From: Diospyros lotus
Taxonomy: Eukaryota > Streptophyta > Magnoliopsida > Ericales > Ebenaceae
Direction: 5' to 3'
DNA: 64,000 bases
Assembly: GCF_014633365.1 (NCBI RefSeq)
Contig: NC_068341.1
Span: forward strand, 2,418,001-2,482,000
The notes below the pieces were generated by a model. It saw only the letters and a list, made by a program, of their open reading frames with translations, did no database searches and was not told where the DNA came from. Of the stretch, positions 32,819-45,671 are shown piece after piece; the stretch's first letter is position 1; every line of letters begins with the position of its first letter. Both the position numbers and the translations under genes were made by a program.

Positions 32819-35314
32819 ATAATAGAATTTATATTTATGTTTGTTTGAATGTATTATAAAATTTATATTTATTTTTAGATTGAATAGCTATTTTTTTTAT
32901 TTTAGTTTCTTATCTTTTTTAAAAAAAATATTTTTTCATTCTTATATTGTGTCGTATTCATTTCCTGCTCTCATTTTCGTGCAAGATAAACCGTAACTGT
33001 TAATTATATATAATATAATATTAATTTATAAATTAATAATTTAAATATATATATTCCTTTTTAAAATATTTTTAAGATGTATTTTAAGAATCATAATCAC
33101 GATCATCACGATTCGTATCCATACAACAACGATAAGGATGTGGTCCAATAAAAGCGTCAACAACTTTGAAGAAATAATAAACAAATCATTTAGATTAGAC
33201 CAATCATGGAATCATTTTGTAGGGCCAAAAATAATTACAAAATCCGTTCGAAACCTACCCGCCGCATTTGTCACCATTGCGGGGGTGTCCAATAACACAA
33301 GCCGAGCGTGCTCAGTTTTGGTCATCCAGATCTGCTGCCATATCACTTTTTGCAGCAAAATGGTTTGGACTTAATTTCAAAGTAATGACTCCAAGTTGAG
33401 GGCTTCACGTTAAACTAAAGTGACGCCAAACCCAATAAGTCGCAACTTCTCATTGTGTTTAATCAAGATTGAAGGTCCCTTGGGTTATGATCTCCTTTGA
33501 TCTTTTCCTAAGTGGTTTATCCAATCATGGACTTTTGCTCCCAGTTAGATTATCTGTAACAACTTAATATTTGTAGTATTAGTTTGTATGGTTATGTTTG
33601 GGTCTTAAATTTGTTGAGAAAAGAAGAAAAAGTGTGGGGTTAATGAAGCATATAATTATTAGTATTAATCTAGTGATATGACTCGATCTAAGTCTGAAAT
33701 GAGTCAAATGACTCCAATGGGATATAGAATTGCGGGAACTCAAATTCACAAAGTGAAAACTGTGTGTGTGGGCAAAATCTTCGGCCACCAATATTGGACG
33801 ACAATGGTCAATGTTGCTTGCGTATCAACTTAAACAGAAAAGAGGATTCTCTTTTCTGTAACCATCTCCACTTGAAATGCAAATAGTCATCTGGATTTTA
33901 GGAAAGCCTTATGATGATATTTGCAAATTGTGACCAATATATTTGTGGTGACTTGGATCGGTATGGTTGAGTTAGATATTGATGTCAACTTTTGAATCGA
34001 TCTTGTACATAGAAACATCTATCAAACTATTCCGTAGTGATTGGCCCAAGAAAACTCTTTCGGCAATTAAATTAATATTGGAGGCATGGTGAAATTAATA
34101 TTGCTTTTCTTTTAACAAAACAGATTGAATTGAATAGCAGAAAAAGAGGGAGAGATGGAATAGTGTTCACAAACCAATTTTCTTGTTTCTTTAATATTTT
34201 ATAATTATTTTTTTTCTTGTTTTTTTGACATATATCTTACTTAGTGCGATGATATTGTATGAAGAATTTTTGAAAGATTAAATATTGTTGGTCGTCTGAC
34301 AATTCACCCTCTCGTTTTAGGGTTAAAGATAGGAATCATCGTTTTTAAACATGATTATAGTTTTCGATCTCATTACATTTATAGTGACATATATCACTGA
34401 TTACTCTAACTTATTGATTTAAAAATCTTAAAATATTTTCAACGCCTATTTTTTAAAATAATTCAGTAGACTCACAATATCTCGATCCTTTTGACTCCTT
34501 TGCATTGGGTGATTGGGGGTATTTTTTCAGATGACAATTTCAAAAGTGTCCTTCCGCATGATAAGAAACTGAATTTTAAAATTTAAAACTTAAAAAGTTT
34601 AAGGTGAAATCGGCATATTTCATTCAAGAAATCAACATTGGTTTATTATTTATCATGTTTTTTTTTTTTCTCTTCTTCTTCTGTAGCCCGCCATTGTTGA
34701 AGTGGGCGAGACTTGGAAAAAAGGCAACTTTCATTGTCAAAAGGGCAGCGGGAACAAAAGCAAAGGGAACTGAACTAACTTTATCTCACCCACCCACTTC
34801 ATTGATCGATGTCAGTTCCATCCATGTCCATCATCTTGTCAATTCAATCCAGTGACTTTTTGAACCCGAAAAATATAAAAAAATAAAAACAATCACCACA
34901 CGTGTCCCTTTCTTTAGTGTCCATTTTGGTTATAATTAATTAATAATTATTTATTTATTTTATTCTAGAACTAGAGTTAATTTTAGATTTCTTTTAACGT
35001 TAAAAATTTGAGTAGTCTAGATCAACATGTAAATTTTAGTTGAGATTTAGGGGTCCTTTAAAAAGTAATAATGTTTTTACTTTTAATTTTTTATAATTAT
35101 CAATTAAAAATAAATAAATTTTGAACAATAACTTTCTGTTTTTGAATAGCAGTGGTTTTAAAACCTTTTTGAAACCCCTCTATTTTGAGGGCGCTAGACT
35201 AGACCTAGCCCTTATCAAACCCAACAGAGCTTTTGATTAATTTTAGTCTAGTCCAACAACTTTGTTAAAGCAAAAAGACCCTATGAATGTGAAGTTTGAA
35301 GTCAACCGAAGCCG
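32819..35314. other. Non-coding spacer
   Basis: About 2.5 kb without a supportable gene. The 33120-33900 stretch is less AT-rich than its surroundings, but open frames there are short (at most 78 codons) and unrecognised. Confidence 0.45.
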
Positions 35315-35323
35315 ATGAGCTAT

Positions 35324-35498
35324 GTGTGCAATTTTGTTCACCCCTTTAACGGGTAATTATCATCTTCACTATTTTTATGAAAGTAAAAAATAACGAAATG
35401 ACATGAGAATAAATAAAATTATCATTTCATTATTTTTCATCCTCACAAAAAATAGTGAGGTGATAGTCACCCATTAAAGGGTGAACAAAATTGCACTC
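35324..35498. mobile_element. Mutator-like MITE, 175 bp, 9-bp target duplication
   Basis: The whole element folds back on itself. The left end GTGTGCAATTTTGTTCACCC and reversed right end GAGTGCAATTTTGTTCACCC match at 18/20, and the match continues inward. It is flanked by the perfect 9-bp duplication ATGAGCTAT (35315-35323 and 35499-35507). A 9-bp duplication indicates mobilisation by a Mutator-type transposase. No coding capacity. Confidence 0.9.
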
Positions 35499-35507
35499 AT
35501 GAGCTAT

Positions 35508-36062
35508 AGCAATACGGACCCACGAATACAATGCCCTCATTTATTTGTGGCAAGGGTACAGGGAACAGTGACAACCCCCGTAACTTGCGTCATGAATAAT
35601 AAACCAATAGATAGATTAATATGGACTTCACTATCAACGTGGTAGTCCATTTATAAAAGATTAAAACTAGTGTTTTTATTCGCCGAAGTAGTAGAGACGT
35701 GTTATATGTTTACAAGACCTCGCTCGAGCTCGAATCTCTTATCTCATGGGCCATTTAGCTTTAGTATTTCGGGTTTGATGGTTGTTTGTTTATCTCATCT
35801 CTATGATGTAGTGTGAAAATTGTTATACAATTGTCCAAATAGTATTTGTTAATTAATATATAAATTAAAAAAAATAAGATATAAAAATATTTTAAATAAA
35901 ATATTTTTTTTATTATATTTATCTAATAACTTATTGAAAACAAGTTAGGTCACTTCTTATATAAGATTATTCTTGTAATTTTTTTTTCTTCTAGATAAAT
36001 TTATTTGAAATCTTACAAAAATAATTTATATACCCTTAATGTATTTCAAAAAGTTTAATAAA
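35508..36062. other. Non-coding spacer
   Basis: No gene recognised. AT-rich towards the right. Confidence 0.5.
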
Positions 36063-36067
36063 CAATC

Positions 36068-36587
36068 TGATGATGCGGAGCCGATCACCTTCTTCTGTCT
36101 TGAACCAAGTACCTGCAAAAAGGGTGGGGACTTGCTCCCCGTGATCCCTCCGACGCTCAAGTCAGTTCATAGGGTTTTTGAGGAGTATAATAATAGTAAT
36201 GAAGGATAATCAAAGAGTCCCTTGGGAGTCAGATCCCATACCTGTAGAGTCTGTCCTCTATTTATAGATGTCCCGTGGCCTTTCCCTTAGGAGATAAGAT
36301 ATATTTCAAAAGGAGAGGTTGATCCCCTTTTCATGGGGAGAAAAGATAATCTTCCCTAATAGAGATAATTCTTGAGATATTTAAAGATATCATTGGTTGA
36401 CTTAATCTTCTTCTTTATCTCTTTCCAATTCAAAATCATAATAAAGATTATAAAGATAAGTGAAACTCCTAAGTCTTGACACGTGGCGATCGCCCATTGG
36501 CCTTTACTAGCACACATGGCTCCAAGTTAATAGTAACCTCTAGGGGTAGCACAGTAAAATTGCCCCCCTATAAATATTCCCTCATCA
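36068..36587 (-). mobile_element. Solo LTR of a Tat/Ogre-like gypsy element, 520 bp
   Basis: It begins TGATGA and ends TCATCA, a 6-bp inverted terminus with canonical TG...CA, and is flanked by CAATC on both sides (36063-36067 and 36588-36592), a perfect 5-bp target duplication. On the minus strand it carries CTATAAATAG (near 36262) and a GAGCGTCGGAGGGATCAC plus TTTTTGCAGGTA motif near its 3' end, typical of Tat/Ogre LTRs. Internal sequence and the second LTR are absent. Confidence 0.9.
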
Positions 36588-36592
36588 CAATC

Positions 36593-38373
36593 TAATAGAA
36601 AATCTTTGAATACTTCTCAATTCTATTTTAGTCGTTCTATATTTTGATCTGAAAAATATTTTAATATTATCTTAATATAATTTTATCTTAATTATTTTAA
36701 CAAACACTGTTAAGAAAATACATAAAAGACATGAAAATTTTAAGTTATTTTTAAAAAAATAATAAAAATTTAAAATTATTATCTATTCTTATTGATAAGT
36801 AACAAAAAATAACACACGTCTTTATATTTGACCTAAATTACAAAGAAAAAAGCAATGATTATATTCCTTGCGAGTTGGCCTCGACTCGAGCTTTATTATG
36901 TAGTGTTGGGATAATTTCTTATATTTTCATTTAATTATGATTATAATTTTATTTTTAATGGAGAAAAGGTCTTTCACATAATATTTGTTAGATAGTAACT
37001 TTAATTAGGGGGCCAAGATAGGCTTTGAAAAAATTAAATTTGTTATGATTGTGATTTGGTGTTTATAAATAATTGATTCTAATTCAATAATTAATGAATC
37101 ACTCCTAATAATTTGTGAAATGATATATTTAAATTATTATAGTTATGTGTTTTACGTATTTCATCACTTAATAACCAAAATTTTAATATATGCTGCGACT
37201 AATTATTTAAAACCACAAGATTAAGTTATTTTTGTCATTGGATTAGACAATTCCTTCCCTCCCTCCCTACACGGTTAACTTGTGAAGTGACAACTTATGG
37301 ATATTTGGAATATATTTATTTAATATTTAAATTGATATTTTATATAAAATATAATATATTAATTTACAGGTGTCATTTTAAACATTAAATTTGGCCTTTA
37401 TCCTGTTGTTCAGAATTGCTACATTTTTCTTGGACATAGGTCAGTGATTGAGATCGTACATGTATTGGTCTCAAAGAGTCTTGGATTCTAATTGTTATAT
37501 AGTCAGTCACAAATTTCGTGTTCGAATCTTACTGGTGGGTTCTATGATTTATTTCTCCTACAAAAATTTTGAGACTGAGCTGCAAAGACTTTTAAGGTGA
37601 GGGATTTCACCTTTTGCTTGCAGAGAATTGCTACATTTCGCAAGTCCCAAATTGGTTATGAAAATCTTTAACATCTTCGCGTTTCACTGATCACTCTCAC
37701 AAGACTACGTGAACGCGTATACAAGCAGAATCCAATCAATAGAACGCCCTGAATACGTTTTGTTTCGCCTTTCACTCTCACAATTCGTCCAAAAGGAATC
37801 GACAATGAAAACACGGAATCGGGAAAGAGGGGAGGGTGGGCCCCCCCCCCGAGCATCTCAAAACATTGTCCGAACAATGGTTTCGTCCGCGCGTATCGAC
37901 AATGAAAATGGAATCGGAATAGAGGGAGGACTCTGATCTAAAAAGACAAAACGTGGGGGACTGATCTATAAAAGGATTCGGCTTAACAATTCCCTCTATC
38001 TAGTCTAGAATACTAAAAAACTCAAGCCAGTCGCTCATGAAGAGTCAAAAAGCGGATCACTGACTGATCTAAACCACTACCTGTAATGAGATCGAAATTC
38101 ACTAAATCTCATTAAAAACATTTAAATTTACGTGGTTCGATTTAATGATTGATACATTTAAAGGAATACAATAGAGGGAGGGACCCAGGCATGTCGAAAC
38201 ATCGTGGAAACAATGGTTTCGTCCAAACAGAATCGACAAATAAATTAAGAAATTGAAATGTAGACCAAAATATGTGATCTAGAGTACTCAAAATATTAAT
38301 TTAATTGCTCATCAAGAATCAAAAAGTGGAGGACTGATCTAAAACACTATCTATAATGCGAAATGAAATTTAT
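36593..38373. other. Non-coding spacer
   Basis: AT-rich, no recognisable gene. A degenerate direct repeat of about 350 bp (from roughly 37810 and 38180: GAATCGACAA..., CTAGAnTACT..., GTCGCTCATGAAGAGTCAAAA-like and CACTATCTATAATGCGA-like blocks) shows an old local duplication. Confidence 0.45.
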
Positions 38374-38376
38374 TGA

Positions 38377-39639
38377 GATAGCGTTTATTAAAATAAATAA
38401 AATAAAATTAAAATATTTTTTAGATCAAGATATGTAATGGTTATGATAAGGATAAAAATTATTTCAAGATTCTTCAGTTTGTTAAATTTTTTGGAATATA
38501 TTAAAATACACATAAGTTATTTTTTCTTATCTATAAGGTTCAAGATAAATTTATCTGAAAAAAAAAAAAATTTATTTAAATAATCCTAAATAAGAAGTCA
38601 CATGACTAAACATGGCCACGGTTCATGAACCGCCGGTTCCGGTTCAAGAAATCTTTGAACCTGAACCGAACCGCCCAAGGGCGGTTTGGGACGGTTCGGT
38701 TCCGGTTCCGGTTCGTGCCGGTTCGGTCAACGGTTTGGACCGGTTCGGTCAACGGTTTGAGACGGTTCGGTCAACGGTTCCGGTTCAAACCGAATTTTTT
38801 TAATTTTTTTTAAATATTGTTGTATTCAATTTTGGTCCTTGTTCCGTTGTTCGGTTCGGTTTGGTTTCGATTTTTAATTGTTAAATGTAATTGTAAATAT
38901 AAATATTCTCAACCATATTTTTAATAAAAAAACACTACTAAAAATTGAAGAAATATAAGTAATAATTTCATTAAAAATAATTAAAACAACTAAACAAGTA
39001 TCTAATACAAGTATGATAATAAAAAAATATAATAATGATAAAATAATATAGTAACAAGTAATAAATAATTAACAATATAATTGAATAAATTGATAAATAA
39101 TAAAATGAGAAGATTGAAGAAATTGAAATTGAAATATTAAATGAGAGACAAAATTGAGAGAATAATAGCTTGAGACTTGAGAGAGAGAGAGAGAGAGAGA
39201 GAGAAAGTGTGAAAAATGAGTGGGGGAGGGAGGGGTATATATAGATAGGAATTATAAAATTAAAAAAAAAAATTAATAAAATTGGAATTGGACCGTTGGG
39301 GGGGGGGGAGGGGTGCTGCACGGGGGGAGGGGGGTTGTTCCGGTTCCGCGGAACCGGAACCGGCAGTTCCGGTTCCAGTTCTGCGGAACCGGCGGTTCCG
39401 GTTCCCCGGAACCTTGAACCGGAACCGGACCGAATTTCGCCGGTTCAGTCCGGTTCCGGTTCGGCCGGTTCCGGGTCCGGTTCCGGCCGGTCCGGTTCAA
39501 TTTTGGCCATGACTACACATGACTTCTTTTTCAAATATTACCAGATAAATTTAATAAATATAATAAAAATTATTTTTATCTAAAATATTTTCTATATCTT
39601 ACTTTTTTTCAACTTATATCTTGATTAATAAACACTACC
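38377..39639. mobile_element. Tourist-like MITE split by a hAT element
   Basis: The left part (38377-38607) and right part (39517-39639) together match the 371-bp MITE at 26979-27349. Its ends are GATAGCGTTTATTAA and (reverse) GGTAGTGTTTATTAA, flanked by TGA on the left and TAA on the right. Removing the insert and one target copy leaves about 346 bp. Confidence 0.75.
38608..39516. mobile_element. hAT-like element nested in the MITE, 8-bp target duplication
   Basis: A 909-bp insert flanked by perfect ACATGACT (38600-38607 and 39517-39524). The ends contain CATGGCCA in inverted orientation. Both ~200-bp subterminal regions are packed with CGGTTC/GAACCG motifs, and the centre (about 38810-39280) is AT-rich with a (GA)n run. 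The related MITE at 27 kb has the unduplicated target ACGTGACT (27227-27234). No transposase is encoded. Confidence 0.88.
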
Positions 39640-40221
39640 TAAATCTTTGAGGGTGAAATAAATTATTTTACTGCACTAAAAATTGAATGTTGAATTATTA
39701 TTAATTTTAGTTGAATCCATGTATATATAAATTAAAATTTATATTAAAAATAAACAAAGTTTATTTGTTGGATCAATTTAGATTAAACTTAACTGAACTG
39801 AACTGGACAGTATTGATTTGAGCTGTCAAATAATTAGTAAATTTGTATGTTATAAATTTTCTAATCCCAATACGGTGCAGACCAATTCCAATGTTCCCAA
39901 ATACACTCTCAGCATTATGGCTGAGCATAGTAGTTAATGTTACTAACATATTTACTTATGCTTAATAGATGCAGCGCACCTCAATTACTAAAAAAATATA
40001 ACGTTTAGTTTTTAATGTATAAAATGTGATGATTTTATATTTTAATTATTAAAAATTATTATTTTAATTATTTACCATGCATATAAACATGCCTATTTTT
40101 GCAAGTGACACTTTGTGTAAATAATTAGAAGACAATATTTGAATAGGTTAGATAGTTTGTGGTACTCTCTTGATAATTAAAAAAAAAAATGGTGTTTAGT
40201 TCTTAATTTATAAAAGATTAA
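39640..40221. other. AT-rich non-coding spacer
   Basis: No gene or identifiable element. Confidence 0.5.
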
Positions 40222-40709
40222 GGTTGCGTTCTCTTTGTTGTTTTTAAGTCATTTTTAGTTTTTAATTTTTTAAAATAATGAAAACGTGTTCTCTTTACTG
40301 TTTTTAAAAGTGTATTTTTTAAAATAAAAAACAAATTATAAAAAAACTCAAAACAACAAAAAGTTATTTTAAGTGTTTTCATCCAAAATAAACTCAAAAC
40401 ACATTTATTTATTTATTCATATTTTATTATTATAATGGAAAAAATATTACAAAATTCATTAACTTTAAAATATAGATATTTTTTTAATAATTTATAAATA
40501 TTAAATATTTTTAATTTACTGAATAATCAAATTTATTGAATAAAATATCATTAAAAAATTATTTTCAAAATTTCAAAAAGAACGCATTTTCTAATTTTCT
40601 ATTTTGAGAAATAGTTTTTTAAAATGATAAAGAGAACACGTTTTCAATTTTCTAAAAAAAGATTGCCAAAACAGAAAACTGAAAATTAAAAAATAAAGAG
40701 AACGCAACT
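40222..40709. mobile_element. Tourist-like element, short copy (488 bp)
   Basis: The ends GGTTGCGTTCTCTTTG and (reverse) AGTTGCGTTCTCTTT are flanked by TAA (40219-40221, 40710-40712). Same family as 24925-26195 and 27959-28457. It lacks the GC-rich block. Confidence 0.75.
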
Positions 40710-42362
40710 TAAGATTTTATATCTTAACTATTAAAAAATAGAGTTATTATTTATGTCATGTAGGGCACAAATAAAAAATAGAAAGTGTCATGTCAAAAAA
40801 ATCATGTTAACAAGACATATCAAATTAAAATTTACCTTGATAGGAACATAATCAAATTACTTATAGCTTAAAAAAGTCTTAAATCCCAAACACTTAAATC
40901 TTATAATCACTGACCCAAAAAATAATATATTTTTCTATTCTCAATCACAAAATATGACATAACTAATCTCCATTATTTCTCTTTCTTGAATCCATCATCC
41001 TCCCACTCTCTTGTTTTTATCCTTTTTTGTGTCTTAAGATAATAATTTCAAATAATAATTTTTAAAAATTATAATACAAAATTTTAATATTTTATATATT
41101 AAAGATTAAATGTTATATTTTTTAATTGTTAAGAGAATTTAAAAAATCAATTAACATATTCAAATATTGTCAACTAATCATTCACATAACATGTCACATA
41201 CAGAAACATGCGAATTCATACACGCACGAATGTTCACTCATGATAAAAATTTAATATAATAATTTTTTATAATTAAAAAATAAAATTTTAATATTTTATA
41301 CATTAAAAATTAAAAATTATATTTTATAATTATTGAGGGAGTGGCGCATGTGTTAAGTGATTTAATTACTGTATAATATATTCTGGATTTACTTATTATT
41401 ATTTTTTAGAGGGATAAGAATTTCAGAATGTGTTAAAGTCAAACTGGTCCATGCTTGATGCCCTAAACTAAACGGCACGCCATGAGAAAGGCAGGCCGAA
41501 TTAAGCTGGCCCATAAAATAAGAAAACAAAAACCTAGGGCATGGACTTTAAAAATATGATTGTTTCTTTAATTTTATAAATGGGACCAACGAGTCCTATC
41601 TAAATTCCAACTAGTACGTCAAGTCAAAGTTTTAATGGAAAAACCAACTCGTCCTTGTCTCTGTAGACTAGGAAGTAGAAGCCATTTTATTTCATTTTCC
41701 TTCTCAATAATTTATCAAAATATATATATATATATATTAATATATGTTAATTCTTAAGCGGAGAGATACAAAACGCGTCATCTAGAATAGTTTAGGAGGT
41801 GCGGCTCTCATGTGGGTAGGGGTCACCATCAGGTCAATTCAGTTATTGAATTGATTGCATTCTTCAAATCGAATAAATTATATATTTTTTAAAAATTAAA
41901 TTAAATTATTTAAATAAAAAATAACTCTTTTATTCTGTTAATCATCTTTTTCTTATGTGATTCTGACGGATTTACTTTTTTTTTTTTAAACTTGATTAAA
42001 AATAATATCAATTTTTATATTTCAACCAGTTCAATTATTTCGATTATTTTCAATAAAAAGATTAAATTGAATCAAAATAGTAAAAAAAAAAACTCAAATT
42101 TAAAAATTACACCATAAAGTTTGAGCAAAAAATAAAAAACTCTCACTTTAGAGGTAAAGTGAACCATTATGAAAAGTTAAGGGTCAATTTGAGCTCAAAA
42201 AAGTTTAGGAGCTAAATTAATTAAAATTAAAAAAATTAAGGAACTGATTTAGCTTTTTTTTTAGCAAAACATTAGTACTACACTTTTTAAATGTAACAAA
42301 TTTGATAATAATTATAATTTTAGTTAATTATTTTATATATTAATACAGGGACGTATACACTT
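40710..42362. other. AT-rich non-coding spacer
   Basis: No gene recognised. Similar 40-bp AT-rich phrases near 41045-41130 and 41246-41330 (AAAATTTTAATATTTTATA) suggest an old direct duplication. Confidence 0.45.
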
Positions 42363-43216
42363 CACTACAATAAAAATGATTTGTTGAGGCATCTTTTTTA
42401 AGTATTTTTTAGAAAGTGTCCTCTAAAATACCATTTTAAGGCACAATCTAAAAAAGTGCCCCAATACAATAACTTTAATGAGGCACAACAATTAAGTGCC
42501 TTATAAAATATCATTTTAAGGCACAATTTAATAAAGTGCCTCAATATAACAATTCTAATGAGGCACAACAATGAAATGCCCTAATAGACAAATATAAGTG
42601 TCTTAATAGATAAATCTAATAGGGCATAATTTTTGAAATGCCCCATTAAAATAATTCTAACAAGACACTCTGATGAAGTGCCCTAATAGACAAATCTTAA
42701 GTGCCCCAATAAAATAATTCTAATGAAACTTAGATATACTATAAAATAAACATAGACACATATATTAATAAGATGATGTGCAGATTAGGTGGTCACGCAT
42801 GTGCAAGAAGAAGGAAAGGTTTAGGGTTCGAGTCGAGGGAGAAGTAAGTTAGAATTAAGAGAAGGCCTTGTGGGGGATATGAAAAATAAATTTACAGTAA
42901 TTTTTGAGGTATTTTTAAGTGTCGCAACAAACTTAAATTTATAATTGTTTTTAAGGCATTTGTAAGTGGCTCAATACGTTTTTGGGACACAGTTACATGG
43001 GGCATTATTATTAATGCCCTAATAGTTAAAATGACTCAAGAAACTATCTATTGAGGCATTTTTAAATGCCTCATAATCCAAAATTTGTTGTAATACTTGT
43101 AGTCATATTAAGATTTTTTGACACTTCTCTTATACGTGATTAATGTGTAATATAACTATATAAGACCATCTTGCACGGTTAAATAAATATAATTATATAC
43201 AATATTTTTTGTAGTG
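42363..43216. mobile_element. Non-autonomous CACTA-like element, 854 bp
   Basis: The left end CACTACAATAAAAAT and reversed right end CACTACAAAAAATAT agree at nearly every position. The left ~700 bp hold repeated AGTGCCCCAATA and TGAGGCACAA motifs in opposite orientations, as in CACTA subterminal regions. The flanking trinucleotides CTT and ACA do not match, so no 3-bp target duplication is confirmed. No transposase. Confidence 0.6.
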
Positions 43217-43918
43217 ACATATCATAAAGTCACGACTTGTGCTCGTGATATACAAATTAATATATACTAAATATCTTAAAAGGACCTAAAGAGATAAGGA
43301 TCATTAAAGTAGAAGAGAGAGAGAGAGAGACTTATAATAGTTAAATTATGATTAACATAATTATAATCATAATCATAATTAACTTATTTTATTAGGAAAT
43401 GATAATTATCTTCATCATATCTTAATTATTATTATTATTATCTAAAAAAAATTAAACTCCTTTTAAAATTATAAAACGTGACATCAGATAAATAAACTTG
43501 AGATATGAATTAATCACATGATATATATATATATATATATAATGATTTCAATGTTCTAAATTTTATCTAGAAGGATATGACTTTGTTTCCATCGAAGAAA
43601 CCGTGTGAGCATTAAACTTGAAAGTTACAGAAGTAATTAATGCCCCCAACATGCATCAACATCCCTTATTTTCTAATGCCCATTTTCCTAATCTTTGTGT
43701 GAATTCAATCTAGACTTTTGGGACTAATATTCGTTAATGATGTCGCAACGACCATTACTGTACATTTTTTAAAATGTTATTTAAATATTTAACTTTAATA
43801 TTTATTATTGTTCAAATATAATAATAAATTTATTCAAACTATTTTGAATTTGTAAGAATGAGAACAATCAAAGAGTGTAGGGAAACGCAAACACTATGGA
43901 AATAATTTGTTACGGGTA
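43217..43918. other. Non-coding spacer with microsatellites
   Basis: (GA)n at about 43312-43330 and (AT)n at about 43520-43541. No gene. Confidence 0.5.
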
Positions 43919-44600
43919 TTTTTTGCATTACTTCTTATGGGTTAGGCTCGACCTAGCAGGCCGACCCAATCACCTAAAGCCTAATAGGCTCCAAGCTGTG
44001 TTCGTCGGAGTAAGCTCACACGTTGCTGGAGCTCGAACTCAGATTGCAGAACCAAGCGGACTTTAGACGAGCTCCCAGCAATGCTTTTGACTCACTGGCC
44101 TAATTGATCAGCTCGCGTAACAAGAAGGTCGCAAAGTAACCAAAGAACAGTTATGGGTTAGGGGTTATTTTGGCTAGGCCATCCAGGCCCAATCTGGCTC
44201 TATCCTCTTGGCCCTTTTTTCTTAACCCATGGGTGTCCCATCCTAGCCCTGTACTTGCCTGCAATATCACCATTGCAACCACTTCTAGATTTTCACGCGT
44301 CTACCTCAGATCTCATCCTCATTAATAGCAAATCTCATCCCCATTTATATCCCTATTAATGTGGGTTCCGTTGGCACTATGCCGCCATCGGGCGCCTCTG
44401 TCAGCTCCGAATATTTAGTCTCATCACCTGCAGGAATAAGACGTACTCAGGAGAGCATTCACTCTTCCTATATATTTGTCAGCTCTTTTTAGAGCCAAGT
44501 ATGTTTTCCTGACTAGCCTATTGATACATAGTTGCTCTTGACTCTTACACTTACTTGAGCATCGGAGTACTTGCAGGTACCGGCGGTCGGAACACTCATC
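43919..44600 (+). mobile_element. LTR fragment, gypsy (Tat-like), copy 2
   Basis: The part from about 44160 to 44580 matches 11020-11430, ending with the same GAGCATCGGAGTACTTGCAGG motif. TG at 43918-43919 is a possible start, but no target duplication was found. Part of a dispersed LTR family. Confidence 0.55.
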
Positions 44601-44829
44601 ACAACCACGTCAAATTTCCATGCTGTATCGGTTTCCCTTCCCGGTTGTCTAGAATTAAATTTTAGGTAGGTAATACAATCAAACATACTCTAATACTCAA
44701 ATCAGACATTGAAAGTTTGAAGACTATATTTAAATCAATATTAAATATGTATCTTTTTTAGAATGGAACTTATCTATTTATAGAGAGTGACGGAGCTTTA
44801 CTAAATTCCCTAGAATTAAGATTCTTGCA

Positions 44830-44945
44830 AATAATGTTTATTTTAACATTTCGAGATCCACTAACATTATAATTCATATGAATAATGTTTATTCTAACAT
44901 TTTGGGATCTATTAGAATTATGATTTTATGAATAATGTTTATCTT
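44830..44945 (+). repeat. 50-bp tandem repeat, ~2.3 copies
   Basis: AATAATGTTTATT recurs at 44831, 44881 and 44931, exactly 50 bp apart, with the intervening sequence conserved. Confidence 0.8.
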
Positions 44946-45671
44946 TTTCGTAGAATTTTAGGATGGATTTCAGATGTTAGAGTTACCTTATTTACATTTT
45001 GTTGAGGACTCCCAATCAGGGAAAAGTTACACATTTTTAGCCCAAAAAGTTATTTTGGGTTTTTAAATTTTTTAATCTTTTAATGGGCTTTAATTTGCTC
45101 ATGACAGATCAATATTTTATATTAATATCTTATATATTTACATTGGTATAACATAAAATATAAGACTTTAATATATAATATCATCCTAAATATCAACTTT
45201 AAGCGTACAAATAACATTTTCAATTTTTTCTTTGAGTAGTGATGTATGTGATTGTGTCAATACATACATAATGCGGTTGGGATTAAACCCCAGCTGAAAT
45301 TTTAGATAACTGAGATTGCTTCTTTATAAAACTAATTATAACCAATATCAAGGTTTAGGGCACCGGCATATCCTAGAGTGTTTGTCGGCTTCGATAAATG
45401 CATGTTTGGATATATGTTCTGTTTAATACTGCACAAGTGATCATGATCATTTAAGAAAATGACATAAATTAGCACCCAAAATCACAGAAAGAAGGGGAAA
45501 AAGGAAAGAAAACAAGAACAGAGATTAGCTATCTAGGAAAGCTCAAATAAATGTAAGCACTGAAGAACGTAACATTATGTGTCACATACAGAGAAACATT
45601 AAACAAACGCAACGTGTTCATATATATATATATATGATTGTTATGGAAGCAGACAGAATATCCAAGACTAA
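44946..45671. other. 3' flank of PHT1-B and spacer
   Basis: AT-rich. The part close to 45671 is expected to hold the minus-strand 3' UTR. An (AT)n run lies at about 45620-45635. No other feature. Confidence 0.5.

Noticed and set aside
37490..37560. tRNA-like GTTCGAATC sequence
   Set aside because: Only the T-loop-like box is present. There is no A-box at the right distance and no cloverleaf.
39282..39583. Short Pro/Gly/Arg-rich frames in the CGGTTC-rich region
   Set aside because: They read through subterminal transposon motifs and are open on both strands by composition.
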